Positions 44,290-55,399 of a stretch of 64,000 nucleotides of DNA are shown in pieces. Where the stretch lies: NCBI GenBank assembly GCA_949825065.1, contig OX463849.1:38903852-38967851 (forward strand), written 5' to 3'. This DNA comes from Odontocerum albicorne (Eukaryota > Arthropoda > Insecta > Trichoptera > Odontoceridae). Each line of letters starts with the position of its first letter. The first letter of the stretch is position 1. The translations under genes and the position numbers were made by a program. Below the pieces are notes generated by a model. It ran no database searches and was not told the origin of the DNA. It saw only the letters and a list, made by a program, of their open reading frames with translations.

Positions 44290-44610
44290 AAAACGCTCAA
44301 ATAACACTAGCCGCGGCGGCGCGACTTCACTAAAGCGTGACGAACTTAAAACTAAAAAAGATACAACAATGATATAAGCTAATATCAAATTCATGAAAAC
44401 GATTAAGTGAATGGACAACATAAAACAACACAGCACGAGCAACAAGCAATCAAAAAGAGTCGTGTGTGTGGACTGTGGATTGAATGTCACAGCGCGTCTA
44501 CGAGTAGTTAACGCGATACGAGAAACCCGATAGCGGCCAAAATAGACAAGAGTTTGGAAACTGGCGTGACATGTCCGGACGCTTATCACCTCACAATTGT
44601 AAAACAAATA
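44290..44610 (-). promoter_or_regulatory. CpG-rich promoter-like block upstream of the coding exon
   Basis: The sequence is rich in CpG (ccgcggcggcgcgacttcac near 44313; agcgcgtctacgagtagtta near 44491; gtccggacgc near 44573). It lies 320-630 bp upstream of the ATG at 43976 on the gene strand. A long minus-strand frame across it has no domain. No convincing TATA box is seen. It could be a proximal promoter with the 5' UTR, which would make the upstream recursive site part of another, longer transcript. Confidence 0.4.
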
Positions 44611-44824
44611 TGTTTAAAATTGTTTACATACACGATAATCATAATATTGTGTCTATCTCCCTCCACTAAGTTATTGGAAATATAGAAAAAAGAATAAATG
44701 GCATACATTAAATTTCAACTTAGATAAAGTTAACAAAAATAATTTGTAAAGAAGTACTGAAAAGTTTGGTAAAATTTGGATCCAAATTATACGACCAAAT
44801 AAATCAAATTCTGAAAGAGTGAAG

Positions 44825-44950
44825 CTTTTATAAACGGAGCGTATGTATGACGAGGTGCATGGAAGTGACAGATGTGTCCCAGGATATAATGAAGATAAGA
44901 TATGTTCTCTCTGCCTACCCCGATAGGAATATGGTGTGATGATTATGATA
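44825..44950 (+). pseudogene. LINE 3'-terminal scrap
   Basis: Plus strand gives CMTRCMEVTDVSQD, then YVLSAYPDRN, followed by atggtgtgatgattatgat. This matches the last 120 bp of the family (CMDV..CRDR..VLSAYP, then gtgtgatggtatgtatg). Confidence 0.65.
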
Positions 44951-45044
44951 ATTCCCATTTCAAAATTCACTTTTTGCAAGAACAATATTTATTTTTATAA
45001 TTGTTCTACAATTTTCAAAATTGGTAGCTGAGATTACTGATTAA

Positions 45045-45205
45045 AATGGTGTATTGTATTGCACTTCCGTTGTATATAACTATACAACCAGGCAGACTGA
45101 CTGTTATGTGGCAATTTCTTCCAACCAATCAGAAGGATATTAAAACCTTTATTATGAAAGAAAAAAAAAACAGTATTCCAACAACTAGGTCAAAGAAGTT
45201 GTCGA
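45045..45205 (-). repeat. SINE, minus strand
   Basis: Plus strand: tgtattgcacttccgttgta, tatacaaccaggcagactga, caatttcttccaaccaatca, attaaaacctttattatgaa, then aacaactaggtcaaagaag. Reversed, the last part is the A box (cttctttgacctagttgtt) and the first is the tail. The B box region is lost. Confidence 0.65.
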
Positions 45206-45284
45206 ATAATATTTTATTTTATTTGTGAATGTACTTTTATGTTAAATCAGGTTTGATAATTATTAAATTCATTGAAATTTATTT

Positions 45285-45350
45285 CATGTTGGAAGAGGTT
45301 ACCGTAGAGCAATAAACCCGCCGATGTACCTGTGTCCAATGAAGTGCCAA
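45285..45350 (+). repeat. SINE 3' tail fragment
   Basis: atgttggaagaggttaccgt then agagcaataaacccgccgat, the conserved tail preceding the tail terminus. No head. Confidence 0.5.
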
Positions 45351-46419
45351 ACAAATAAATAAATTTGTTTCTATTGGTTGAAAGCTGTTGTACATGTTTT
45401 CAACACATAACGAATATATCGTTCAATTTAAAAAATATATTGCAAAACACAGAATGAAAACAATATCTACTCGTACGAGTTTTTAAACTTTTAAATTTTC
45501 TCAATCGATACCCACCCTTGAATTGGAAACGAATAAAGTTTACATAAAATGATATAAAATTTCGAGATTCCCTCATTTGAAATGCCTAAAGGAGCTCCAT
45601 ACCTGTGTTTAGTTGTCTGGTCAACAATTTAAGAGTACAGTGAATAATCTATTCTACTATTCGTCAATAGTCTCGATATAAAGTGCAGCCAGAACCATTG
45701 GAGGATCACGTCTGACGGTTCAGTTGCCAGGAAAATGCTACAAGGCTGATTGGATCACGTCCCGCTGTAAACGGATGACTGAGTATCCTTTCGAGTACTT
45801 TGAGAGAGACAGGCCAAGTGGAAAACTACCTTAGGATCCATGATGGATCAAAACACGAAGCATTCATGTATTTGAGCCACATTTTTATACACTGATCGAG
45901 AATTTGTAAGGGATATTCCTAGTTCTATTGAAATTATGTTCAAATAAATTCAAGTCCACTTAGTGTAATGATACTAAATGTTTTTAAATAGAAAATATTA
46001 TGTATGCGAGAATAACGGCAATTTAAACGAAACTTCCAACAGTTTATCATACAAATATTTTAGAACAAAGAAAATATTGTAAATCTGACACAAAAGAACG
46101 TAATATGATTTTTTTAAATTAATATATCAAATTCCTTGCTTAAAAAGTTGTTCGATTATGAAAATCTAGAGTTTTATTAATTATTATGAATTGGAAAAAG
46201 CTTAATACGAGTATACTTAGCAAATTAAATTTATAAGCGATATACTCGTATAGTTATGAAGACCCTAAGTCAAGTAAGTTACTATTTACACGATACAAAA
46301 TATTTCAGTAGAAAATGTAGATTATATACTAAAATTGCTAAATAACTGATTGAGAACTGTACTAACAGGCATTAATTAGATAAAGATATACAAACTTGGA
46401 ATTTGTATAGTACAAATAG
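45351..46419. other. No confirmed gene; 50-codon frame at 45690-45835
   Basis: A GC-richer segment reads SARTIGGSRLTVQLPGKC and then YKADWITSRCKRMTEY without a stop for about 50 codons. The run has a protein-like look but no known motif, and may be a decayed transposon protein. The flanks are AT-rich. Confidence 0.25.
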
Positions 46420-46790
46420 TGAGATAGACGAAGACCACATTATTACAGCAGACATGAAGAAAAGGGAGAAGGAGAAGTAAGTTGGATTCATAGTAGATGG
46501 AAATGTCAATAAATCAGTGATGGACTTTTTTGGACCGAATACGCAAGCTAAGAATAAAGCGACAATTGTTCAATATCTGCCTTATTAACATATACGCTCC
46601 GACACTAAATTCAGAAGAAGTAAAGGATGAATCTACAGTAGAAGTATAGAAGCAGTTTATGATGATCTACCAGTCCGTGATAGAAAATAATACTAGAAGA
46701 ATAATGCTAGAATAGGTAACACAGTATACGTGAACAAACGAATGATAATGGTGAAAGGCTCATTTCACAGTGTTTTGAAAAATAAAATTA
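46420..46790 (+). pseudogene. Degraded LINE endonuclease fragment, copy 2
   Basis: The same region as 3105-3470, recognisable at nucleotide level (catgaagaaaagggagaagg; caagctaagaataaagcgac). Joined across frames: ICLINIYAPTLNSEEVKDES, an ARIG motif, then REQTNDNGERLISQCFEK, which is the later part of the endonuclease. Broken by stops. Flanked downstream by unrelated sequence. Confidence 0.7.
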
Positions 46791-47949
46791 TTACTTAAGT
46801 TTGCTAAAAAACTAAGAAGCGAACAGAGGAAGATCTTATTTCCGCAGTGCATTATGACGGGAGCGTATTTTAAATATTCGCTAATTACTGTATTGTTCTC
46901 CGGTGCATACTGAAACTATGGAAGAGCGGACAGAACGTAAAAAAGTATCTTTCAACACAATGGGAGAATGCGAACAAAGGTGTTACAATTAAGAAGTGGG
47001 CAAGGTCGAGTAAGATCATAAATAACTTATTATAATAAACACCTTTATTATATTATATTTAAGAACATATTTCTGAATTTATCTTTTCCCCTTTCAATTA
47101 AAAGCTAAAATAATGATTTATCTACTGAGTTGGTGATCTAATTTTAACCGGATATTTATCATATCACGATGAAAATAATAGTTTAAAAATATCTCTATTA
47201 TTTATCATAACAAAAAAAAAATAGATATAACGAGCAAATAATGTTGAAATGCTGAAGGCAGGTAAGAAAATGTTACGGAATTGTCAATAATACATTCCTA
47301 GGACCTCCATTCACGGAAATTATTATGAATGACGCCAGATGAGACTCGCATATGGTGATAAAATATTGTCCAAATACGCTAGCGGGGATCGAAGAATGTC
47401 TATTACTCGTACACAATATATGGCAGGTGTGGCTAACTCAAATACCCGGCAGTAAATGTGTATAAAAAAACTTAGACAATAATTTATTTTGAGAACAACA
47501 CCCCCCTTCGTTAAAAATCATTATAACTATTTTTATAAATGTATAATATTCTAATTGCCTACATAATTTTATAAAATAACTAGAATATTAAATAAAATTT
47601 ACGAAAAGTGACCCAAATAAAAATGTTCATACAGGTAAATAAGGCAACTGAACTACAATTCAAACGTAGCTCGAAAACATTTTAAAATACTTTTTCTTAT
47701 AATACAATATATTATGAGAAATCCCCCGACAATGGCGATCAACAGCTCTACTCGTAACGCCTCTCTGTTCTAGGTCAGACCAAATGGCATCCTGGCATCG
47801 CGTATATTGCTTAAAAAATTGGAATAAAATATAGATTTAAAAATAAAAATTCACTGCATTGCCACTTCGTTGCATTGCAATGTAGAAAAATCAACCTGAT
47901 TACGACATAAACATATAATGGCAAACATTGAAATACGAGTAAAATAAAA
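46791..47949. other. AT-rich sequence
   Basis: No gene recognised. Three copies of TACTCGTA/TACGAGTA occur here (47404, 47749, 47934). Confidence 0.4.
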
Positions 47950-48070
47950 ATTTAGGCCCGCGCGAGTTGGGTGCAGGCCGTTAAGTTGGAAGAGATTGCC
48001 GCCTGGCAATAAGCCCGCCAGATTGTATTGCAATAAAAGTGTTAAATAAATAAATAAATAAATAAATAAG
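47950..48070 (+). repeat. Retroposon 3' end with AAAT tail
   Basis: ggtgcaggccgttaagttgg, then agagattgccgcctggcaat and aagcccgccagattgtattg, ending in about six AAAT repeats (48040-48066). It resembles the SINE tail but with a cleaner tetranucleotide end. Could be the LINE partner's 3' end. Confidence 0.6.
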
Positions 48071-48929
48071 TTAAGACCACTGCCCCATATCCCGCGTCTA
48101 TGCACACGCTCCTATCGCCTCGTAAACATTTTACATATGGTCTTGTGTTGTGTATACAATGAGAAAACACGATGGAGAAGTCACATAGAGTCAGTTTCTT
48201 TTGACGGCTGGAAGATACTGAACATATGTGAGCTGAATAAACTGTGACGACGCGCAGGAACGCGAGATCAACGAAGTCAATACGAGAGATACCTGCGATA
48301 TATAATTAAGTATCGTGTGAAAGTTAGTTCTGTTGATTAATCGTTTGGAAACTAACTAGCTAAAGGAATCTCAAGGATTTAGGTACAAATATCAAATACA
48401 TTTCAATAAGACAATTATTACATCCTCAAAGAAACATTTTTTTAAGTGCAGCAAATATTCACTATTTTATAAAATAAATCACATAATAAATATATCATAC
48501 AAAAATAATGGGAATCATAAACGAAGGATCACATTTGAAATATAATGAAACATTGGCTATTGAGAACGATTCTGCGTGAGAAAATTTTATCTGCAAATTT
48601 TACAAAGCTAAGATTTTATCACAAGGTAAAAAAGACCTTTCTTGAGGCTATACCGTACTTGAGTTTTTTACCCAAAAAGGTTTTCATAATTTCTTTGGCA
48701 ATTGACTGCATACACGTATATTGAAATCCCTTCCAAAGAAAACAAAACATATGACTTCTTGAGATTAACTCTGAAAATACGAACACGGAAATAATTTTAA
48801 TAAGAACTTTTTTCAAAATAGTTTTAACATTTAAAAAAAAAGATTATCGGTCTAGTTTTCACGTAACGTCTATTTGACAAATTTGTATTCTATTGTATCT
48901 TATAATTTATTATTACATACATAATAATA
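48071..48929. other. AT-rich sequence, nothing recognised
   Basis: A minus-strand 65-codon frame at 48619-48816 has no motif. Confidence 0.4.
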
Positions 48930-49335
48930 CGGTTGAAGTAGGCAGAGAACACAGAGCGCCAGAGTTTCTTATCTTGACACACATCCTTTGCCTTTACCGC
49001 ATTCATACACCTCCTCATACCATGGATTACACGTAATTGTAGGAACAATTTTTCTAAGAATTTATTTTATTCGATTAATTAAAAAATCATTATTATTTAC
49101 CTAATTCTTATTTTAATAATTAGAAATCATTGTTAATTTATTATTTATGGTTTCTTACGATTTCTCTGACTTTTTATATACTCTTCGTTCAAAATATCGT
49201 TCATTTGATCCAACCATACTTTCCTTGGCCTTCCTCTATCCCGCCTTCCACTTATATTTGCACTATATATTTATTTTGTAAGTCTTTCTTCATTCATTCG
49301 TTTCAAGTGCCCCACTTATCTTCTTCATCTTACTC
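48930..49335 (-). pseudogene. LINE reverse-transcriptase C-terminal fragment, minus strand
   Basis: Reversed: an ANISGRRDRGRPRKVWLDQ-like segment near 49255-49205, then RCMNAVKAKDVCQDKKLWRS near 49010-48965 and VFSAYF, ending in a tattatgtatgta tail at 48915. All in family order, with frameshifts. Confidence 0.72.
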
Positions 49336-49338
49336 AAC

Positions 49339-49502
49339 ACATCAGCCTTAAGTTTACATTCATCCTTAATCCCTTCATTCTGTATTAGCATACACATCAG
49401 CCTTAAATTCGTATTCATCCCTAATCACTTCATTCTGTATTGTCATACACATCAACCTTAAGTCCACATTCATCCCTAATCACTGAATTATGTATTGTTG
49501 AA
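49339..49502 (-). repeat. 55-bp tandem repeat, 3 copies, next to the LINE tail
   Basis: Units start acatcagccttaa at 49339, 49394 and 49449, an exact 55-bp period. Each contains ttcatccctaatcactt and ctgtattgtcatac. It adjoins the upstream edge of the LINE tail at 49335 and may be derived from LINE sequence. Confidence 0.85.
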
Positions 49503-50629
49503 CTGTACACAACGAATGTGATATACAATTATATATTACAGGCGACTAATGTATGAGTAACTTTCACATTCCTGATTCTTGATAAGATCGTAACACAATA
49601 GAATACATCTCTTACGAAAGTATATCCAATTATGATAATAATATCCTAACTAAGGGGAACATAGCGGTTGCAAAGTTTACCGAAGTGAGAAAATATTTAA
49701 ACATTTCAAGATAAGCAAACGAGGAAAGTAGAGGTTAGTCTGGTAATTAGATGTACTCGTAATTAGATAAGAGCAAGCGGAATTTAGCATCGAAAATGAT
49801 TCGGTGATTTATTGACTCGCCCAAAATGCGAATCGCTCATTACGGTAATGGTGCTAATTTCACCTGTTTAGCTGCGGATCCAATATGCTCATTATTCGAA
49901 ATCAAAAGAATAGTTAACTTTCTTCCATCGTTATTATTAAGTACCGTTTATAACATAAAGAAAAAACACATTATTGCTGTTTAATTGCTTGCAGAAAACC
50001 GTTATTGAGTAAATACAGTCTGGGTTCTCTGAATTAACTGTTCAATTTGACTCTTCTCACACAGAATTATTTGTTCTGTATACATTTTACATTATGACTT
50101 ACTAATGAAAAGTAAAGAATTATATTTATAAAAAAAACAGCCAAAAGCAGCTGAATGAGATATATATAAATGATTTCAATATGAGGCACAGAATATGGCC
50201 TAGGAAACTATTCTTCAAAACTGTAATGGAGGTGTAAATTTTGTAAAAAGTGATAGATATTTGATTGTACAGACTTAAACATTTTAAGAACTGAATTAAT
50301 TCTAAGGTTTTAAAAAAATATTCTTGATTGTAAGTGTATTATTAACACTAAACGGAACATTATGTCGTATTAGTTTAAATAGATGACGCCCAACACGTTC
50401 AAATTCGATAATACAGTATCCTACACATAGTAATTTGTTATATGATTGGGAACATACATATATCACAAAATTGTTTACAAAGTGCATATGAACTTGTGCC
50501 CATTATAATGGACGCGAGGTCTGAAGAGGTTAAAAATGTATTAAATAATAAATAACTAAGCTATCGGAAGATGATATATTTGTGAGGAAACATCATTGAT
50601 TGTGTATCTGATTTATAAGACTTCAATTA
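49503..50629. other. AT-rich sequence, nothing recognised
   Basis: No exon signal, pol III box or transposon end identified. Confidence 0.4.
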
Positions 50630-50720
50630 TCTTGAACATATTTCTGGTTTATTTGAATAGCTAGCTACACGGGAATAAACCCACCATGTTGTACTTTATA
50701 CAGATTAAGAGTTATACAAT
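50630..50720 (+). repeat. SINE 3' tail fragment
   Basis: tcttgaacatatttctggtt, then ggaataaacccaccatgttg and tactttatacag, the conserved tail of the family. Confidence 0.55.
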
Positions 50721-50769
50721 ACAATATGTAATGATATCAGAAATACTAGACATCTGGTGTTATGTTATA

Positions 50770-51045
50770 TAGGTTGATAGACTCGTTTTAGTCATCCGAT
50801 TCTTTGGGCACTTTGCTCGTGGTCAATTAAATAGTTTGGGGAGGCTTATGGTTTCTGGAAGCGTCGAAAGACGACGCACAAAAGAGAGAATTCCAATGCG
50901 TTGGACTGACCAAATGAGAGACGCAACAAGAGACTACCCCTAACAACTGCCCTCCAAACCGCAGAGTGCAGAGATAGATATAAAGGAATCGTCAAAGGCT
51001 ATCATGGGAGTCACGATGCTCAGACATAAGCTACACGACAGGATG
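50770..51045 (+). pseudogene. LINE C-terminal fragment, third type
   Basis: Plus strand: RFFGHFARGQLNSLGRLMVS, then GSVERRRTKERIPMRWTDQM, then RDATRDYP and finally ECRDRYK-like sequence. The order FFGHxxR...GxxxxxRxxxRPxxRWxDQ is the C-terminal tail of a non-LTR element, closer to the 29540 copy than to the GRPRKVWLDQ family. Confidence 0.68.
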
Positions 51046-51470
51046 ATGATGACACGTTTTGGTTAGATGAAATCAACAATGAGTTGCAATGAAATAAAAT
51101 CAGCTAAAAAAGGAAAATGGTAAAACAATAACCGCAAGAAGATTATTAGAACATACATATTTTTATACTTGGAAAACGGTTTTATCATAATTTTAGCGGT
51201 TGCGGTCAACCGCAAGGTCTTTATCATATCACAAAACCAATAAAAGGTGTTAGTGCTCGGTTCGTGCTATGTAATCGCATTACAGGTGGACACGAATTTA
51301 TCAAGTTATTAACTATTCGTTTTATTTAAATACGTTTTTAACTGATAATGGGTAGCAAACATATGAAAACTAAAGAAATAAAATCACTTTTATCATCGAA
51401 ACGCAACACTAAAAAATAGACAGTTGAATATAGCATTATGCGCCAATAGCTATGGCAGGGGATCTTAAAA

Positions 51471-51677
51471 ATGCATACATTTTTTTTCTTAACTATTGGA
51501 CTTATATTCCCATTATGTGATCGTAATTGTCGAGATCCGTCCTTAAATCAGATGGAAGTTGCCGATGACAATGGACTGGTGGATAATAGATTTGTTATTC
51601 AAGTCGGCAGTCGTAGTCTAATGATTAACATTAACGATAAGGAAGCAGACGCCCTAGGCCAATTCCTGGCCGATTAA
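51471..51677 (+). other. Orphan 68-codon frame with signal-peptide-like start
   Basis: Starts MHTFFFLTIGLIFPLC, a plausible signal peptide with a cut near residue 16-20. It continues with an acidic, soluble segment (VIQVGSRSLMININD and DALGQFLAD) to a stop at 51675. No family match. It may be a small secreted peptide gene or part of the LINE that starts further right. No TATA box or polyadenylation signal could be assigned with confidence. Confidence 0.3.
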
Positions 51678-51839
51678 CTTCCGACTGGTTTTACTAGTAG
51701 ACCGTTTTACATTTGAATTTGTGTTTTCATAAATTCTAATAACAATAATAAGAAACACAAAAATAACCCTACATAAAACTCAATGTAGCTAAATGCTCGG
51801 TATCCCAAGGCGGAGCTTTTCAGAGAGTATCAGGTCCTG

Positions 51840-52525
51840 AACATAGCCAATTTACATATCAAATCCATTCTCTGGCACTACCATCGGGAGGAAGGGAAGA
51901 TGCAGACTCAGCAGACACACATGACACGCATGGCAACTAATGAAATGTTCACCATCCCTAGAGTTAAAACCTCTTTTGCCCAAAGGCAATATGATTATTT
52001 GGCTCCCATTACATACAATGGCGTGCCGACTTCAATAAAGGTAAAGGTAGGAAAACCATTTAGACAGTCGATCGGAGCGTGGTTGTTATTGCGACAGGAT
52101 TTTGAGTACTTGGGCTTTCAGGATGAATGACGAGTGGAGGGGATTTGTGTGAGATTTGTGATTGTGTGCGGTATAGTGTGGGATGAATATTTTTGGTCTT
52201 TCTGGAGTGATGATGTGTGAGGAGTTGAATTTCGCAAGATGTTTCCAGTTGTAGTTGAGTGTCACTGTCAGGTTGATGAGAGCGTGCAACGGGGTTTTGT
52301 TTTTGTGTAATCAAAAATCGGAAAGAAGTATAGATTTATATTTTCATGCTAAATATCCTCAGTGAGATACAGGCAAAAGCCTAGTTTACTGGGGATACGA
52401 CAAATGAAAGGCAACAAACCCAGATCCATTAAAATTGTATGTCCAAATCAAATTATCTGTTGTTTTTCTTAAATTGTGTATATTTCTTGTCATGTGTAAT
52501 AATAAATAAATAAAATAAATCGTCA
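51840..52525 (+). pseudogene. LINE 3' end with C-terminal domain and AAT/AAAT tail
   Basis: The frame from about 51860 reads LHIKSILWHYHRE, then FTIPRVKTSFAQRQYDYLAP, then YNGVPTSIKV, SIGAWLLL, with a stop at 52128-52130. This order (IPRxKTxxxQRxxxYLAPxxxNxxP...FKxxLxxWL) is typical of the extreme C-terminus of CR1/Jockey-like elements. The 3' UTR follows and ends in aataataaataaataaaata around 52500-52521. The 5' part is missing. Confidence 0.72.
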
Positions 52526-52624
52526 AGGAACTTGGATCTTTTTGCTATCGTAACTTTGGTATTCATTTGTCAAGACTCCGTACTTGCTAAAGTGTAACAG
52601 CATAACAAATCAATACACACACAC

Positions 52625-52855
52625 GAATATTCCATCTGCAAGACGGCTCCGTGGCCTAATTGATGACACTTATCTTCAAACTTGGGGGTTGCGGGTTCGA
52701 TTACCGTTTGTACCCACATTTTTTAAAAGATTTCCAGTGTGATTTTCATAGAAGGTTAATTTAAACTTTTCTGGTGGGTTGAAAGTGATTGTTTAATGGG
52801 AATAAACTCGTCAGGTTGTACTGTATACAACTTAAATGTAATAAAATAATTTAAT
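52625..52855 (+). mobile_element. tRNA-derived SINE, best-preserved full-length copy
   Basis: Head: acggctccgtggcctaattg (A box at about 52651), then aacttgggggttgcgggttc leading to the B box ggttcgattac at 52694-52704 and cgtttgtaccc. Body: tttccagtgtgattttcat. Tail: cttttctggtgggttgaaag, gaataaactcgtcaggttgt, and actgtatacaacttaaatgt, ending in aataaaataat. It gives the layout used to recognise the other copies. Confidence 0.85.
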
Positions 52856-54479
52856 TGCTGAGATTCATACTCGATCATGAGAGATATCGTATTCATTATT
52901 GGCAGTCTGGATTTTATTCTCGGCTTCAATACCTTACTCCTAGTAGCGTTTATGCGGATATTTTATGACGTAACACCGATCAACATAATCTAGTATACTT
53001 ATTGTTTCATGTTAACCTTTGAAGTGTTCCCGTGACATCTAAAATCATTCCCCCTCCTGAGATTTTAATGGCATGACTTGAGAACACATCGTGACATTAT
53101 ACGCATCATTATGAACAATGTATATAATTAGAATACATAATTACGAATATATTTTAAAGTATTCATGAAAAAAAAATGACAAAGAGAGCCATGAACGGAG
53201 GCAAAAAAAACAGTAATTGAAAACAATAATACGCCTACTCTTCCGGATTAGGTAGACCTAGCACTCCGCCTGGTCAGTCGGTTAGTGAGAAGATACCCAG
53301 CACGATTCGATGACACATCAAAGACTGAATTGAGAAAATTCCTGATAACACATTACTCATTATATTTTGAATTACATCTTGAAGGTAAGCCTTTAATCGT
53401 TTTCCTAGAACAATGAATAAATACGAACATTAAACTGGATTTGGTTGGTTCAGCATAACATATCAATGATTTCATATCGTGTTTTGAAATTGTATTTGTT
53501 GCGAGTCTGCATACATTTAATTCTAAAGGAAATAAATCACTTTATTAATAAAGTCAACCTTGATGAGTTTCCTTATAAGAGTGCAACAAGTAATCAGAAC
53601 CAAATAACTGTGTTTGACTTCAACTTATCAAAAACTATTCGAGTATTTCAACCATGATAGTAAAATATAAATGAAATAATGGACGTAAAATAGATCTTAA
53701 AATACAACTCGTCGAAATGATTGATTTCGATGTTATTTGATTTGTTCATAGTTGAAAACGGAATATTTGAAGTCTTGGGATTTCTGGACTAAATTCTATC
53801 GAGTTTAGCGTTTTGACATCCTCTAGATAATTGGAAATGTTTGAATCGCAATAAACGCCAGAGATAACGCACATACAAGATCCCACCCTTGTCTATGCCG
53901 GACTGAAACATGGCAGACCATGAGGCATTTAATACATTCATGTTTATTGAAGTCTCAATCGGGTAACATTGACAGTAGTCAGATGATCAACTGTAACAAT
54001 TTAATGTATCTTTTGATTTTATTCATGCAAGTAAAGAAGATAAGTCCATATGAGGCTTTATGACACCAAAGCAACCTCCTAGCAATCATTCAGGGCACTT
54101 AACTATTATATTATTTTCAACAAGAAAATATAGTAACTAAAATACTTTTATAAAGAAAACGTTTTCAACAGTCATTTATTTGTATACTATACATGAAAGT
54201 AATTGAAAGCACAGAACACTTAACAATAATTAAAAACTAGAAAAACCACACGAAACGAATTACGATCCGTAACCACACAAAACGGCTTGTGACATTCAAT
54301 ACGATATAAAATATTCAAATCACTATTTCAACAAAATCGATTCTCATCTTAAAGCAAGGACGCGAGATTTCTTGAAACAATACGCATATGTCGCATAACT
54401 ACGTGCAAAACACTTATTTTTCCATACTCCCACAAAAGCAAACATAATATTTACATAAACAATGCAGCACTGCAATAGA
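52856..54479. other. AT-rich sequence; tRNA-like scrap at ~53265
   Basis: gcctggtcagtcggttagtg at 53268-53287 and cgattcgatgac at 53304 suggest a tRNA-like head, but no fold can be drawn. No exon recognised. Confidence 0.35.
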
Positions 54480-54710
54480 TAAGAGAAATTATCGCGCAGA
54501 AACGGAAAAAAGCGATTCGAGAGACCAGCGATCGAAAGAAGATCCGAGTCGAAATGTTAGAGCGCGGTTGTATGCGCGCGCGCTGAAAACCGTACTGACT
54601 GTGCCGAGTTTAGATCGACTCACACTCCCATTGGTCGATCACGTGCGGCATGACGTATTGTGCTTCAGGTGTAAGGTATAAAGGAGAAGTCCAATCGGTG
54701 CACAGCGATC
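54480..54710. promoter_or_regulatory. GC-rich, possibly divergent promoter
   Basis: A CpG-rich block includes tatgcgcgcgcgctg (54571), a potential Z-DNA tract. Facing plus: an inverted CCAAT (cattgg at 54629), an E-box CACGTG (54641) and a TATA box TATAAAGG at 54677-54684, about 25-30 bp before a cacagcgatc initiation region. Facing minus: an arthropod-style initiator, gcacagTCAGTacgg, at about 54598-54594, with CCAAT (gaccaatggg) about 35 bp before it. The minus direction agrees with the coding exon at 43976. Both starts are inferred from motif spacing only. Confidence 0.45.
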
Positions 54711-55399
54711 TAAGAACACAACACTCGTTAGCATTATTATTATTATTATTGTATGCATCAGTTTTAATGAATTCGACAGACACACGCACTGGATGGTCTC
54801 AAGTGGAAAATTATATCGTGGTTGAAAAAGATATTTCATAAAGAAAGTGATATACGTATGTATTACGTTTGATGTGCTCATTTGCAAATACAATTATGTT
54901 GCAGTGTAATTTGTATTTTCTTTATTTATGTATTTAACCCTACATCGCTGCGCTAGTGGTCAGGACATGTGTTTGATGATGATGTTTTTTAATTTTTTTG
55001 TTTATTTTCATTATTACACGCTTGTTAATTTATATTAATTATTTATATAATTAATTATATTTTTGTACCTTAGAAAAATTGTACATTTATTTATTTTGCT
55101 GAAATATAAAAAGAAATGTTCCCTAATATAAAAAAAAGGTGGAAGAATGGATAGTGGAAGATATAGAGTCATCAGTTTCCTGAGTGGAGTGTAAGTAAAC
55201 TGTACGAAAAAAATCTGATACAAAGAGTGAGAAGAAAGACTGAGAAGTAAGTGAGGGATTCTCTGGGTACCTTTTTAAGTAGAAAACGATGCGGTAATTA
55301 GATTTTCTCTTTTCATATATATAGTTGTGGAAAAAAACGTCTGGCAAAAAAAATGTATTGTGCGTTTGCGAACCTGAAAATGGAACATGGTTCAGTGAT
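54711..55399. other. ATT repeat and AT-rich sequence
   Basis: A short (att)n tract lies at 54731-54750. If transcribed from the TATA box at 54677, a 24-codon frame (MNSTDTRTGWSQVEN...) would be read. No other feature. Confidence 0.35.

Noticed and set aside
44218..44607. 129-codon minus-strand frame upstream of the coding exon
   Set aside because: It covers a CpG-rich promoter-like block, has a hydrophobic random look and no domain, and lies upstream of a better ATG at 43976.
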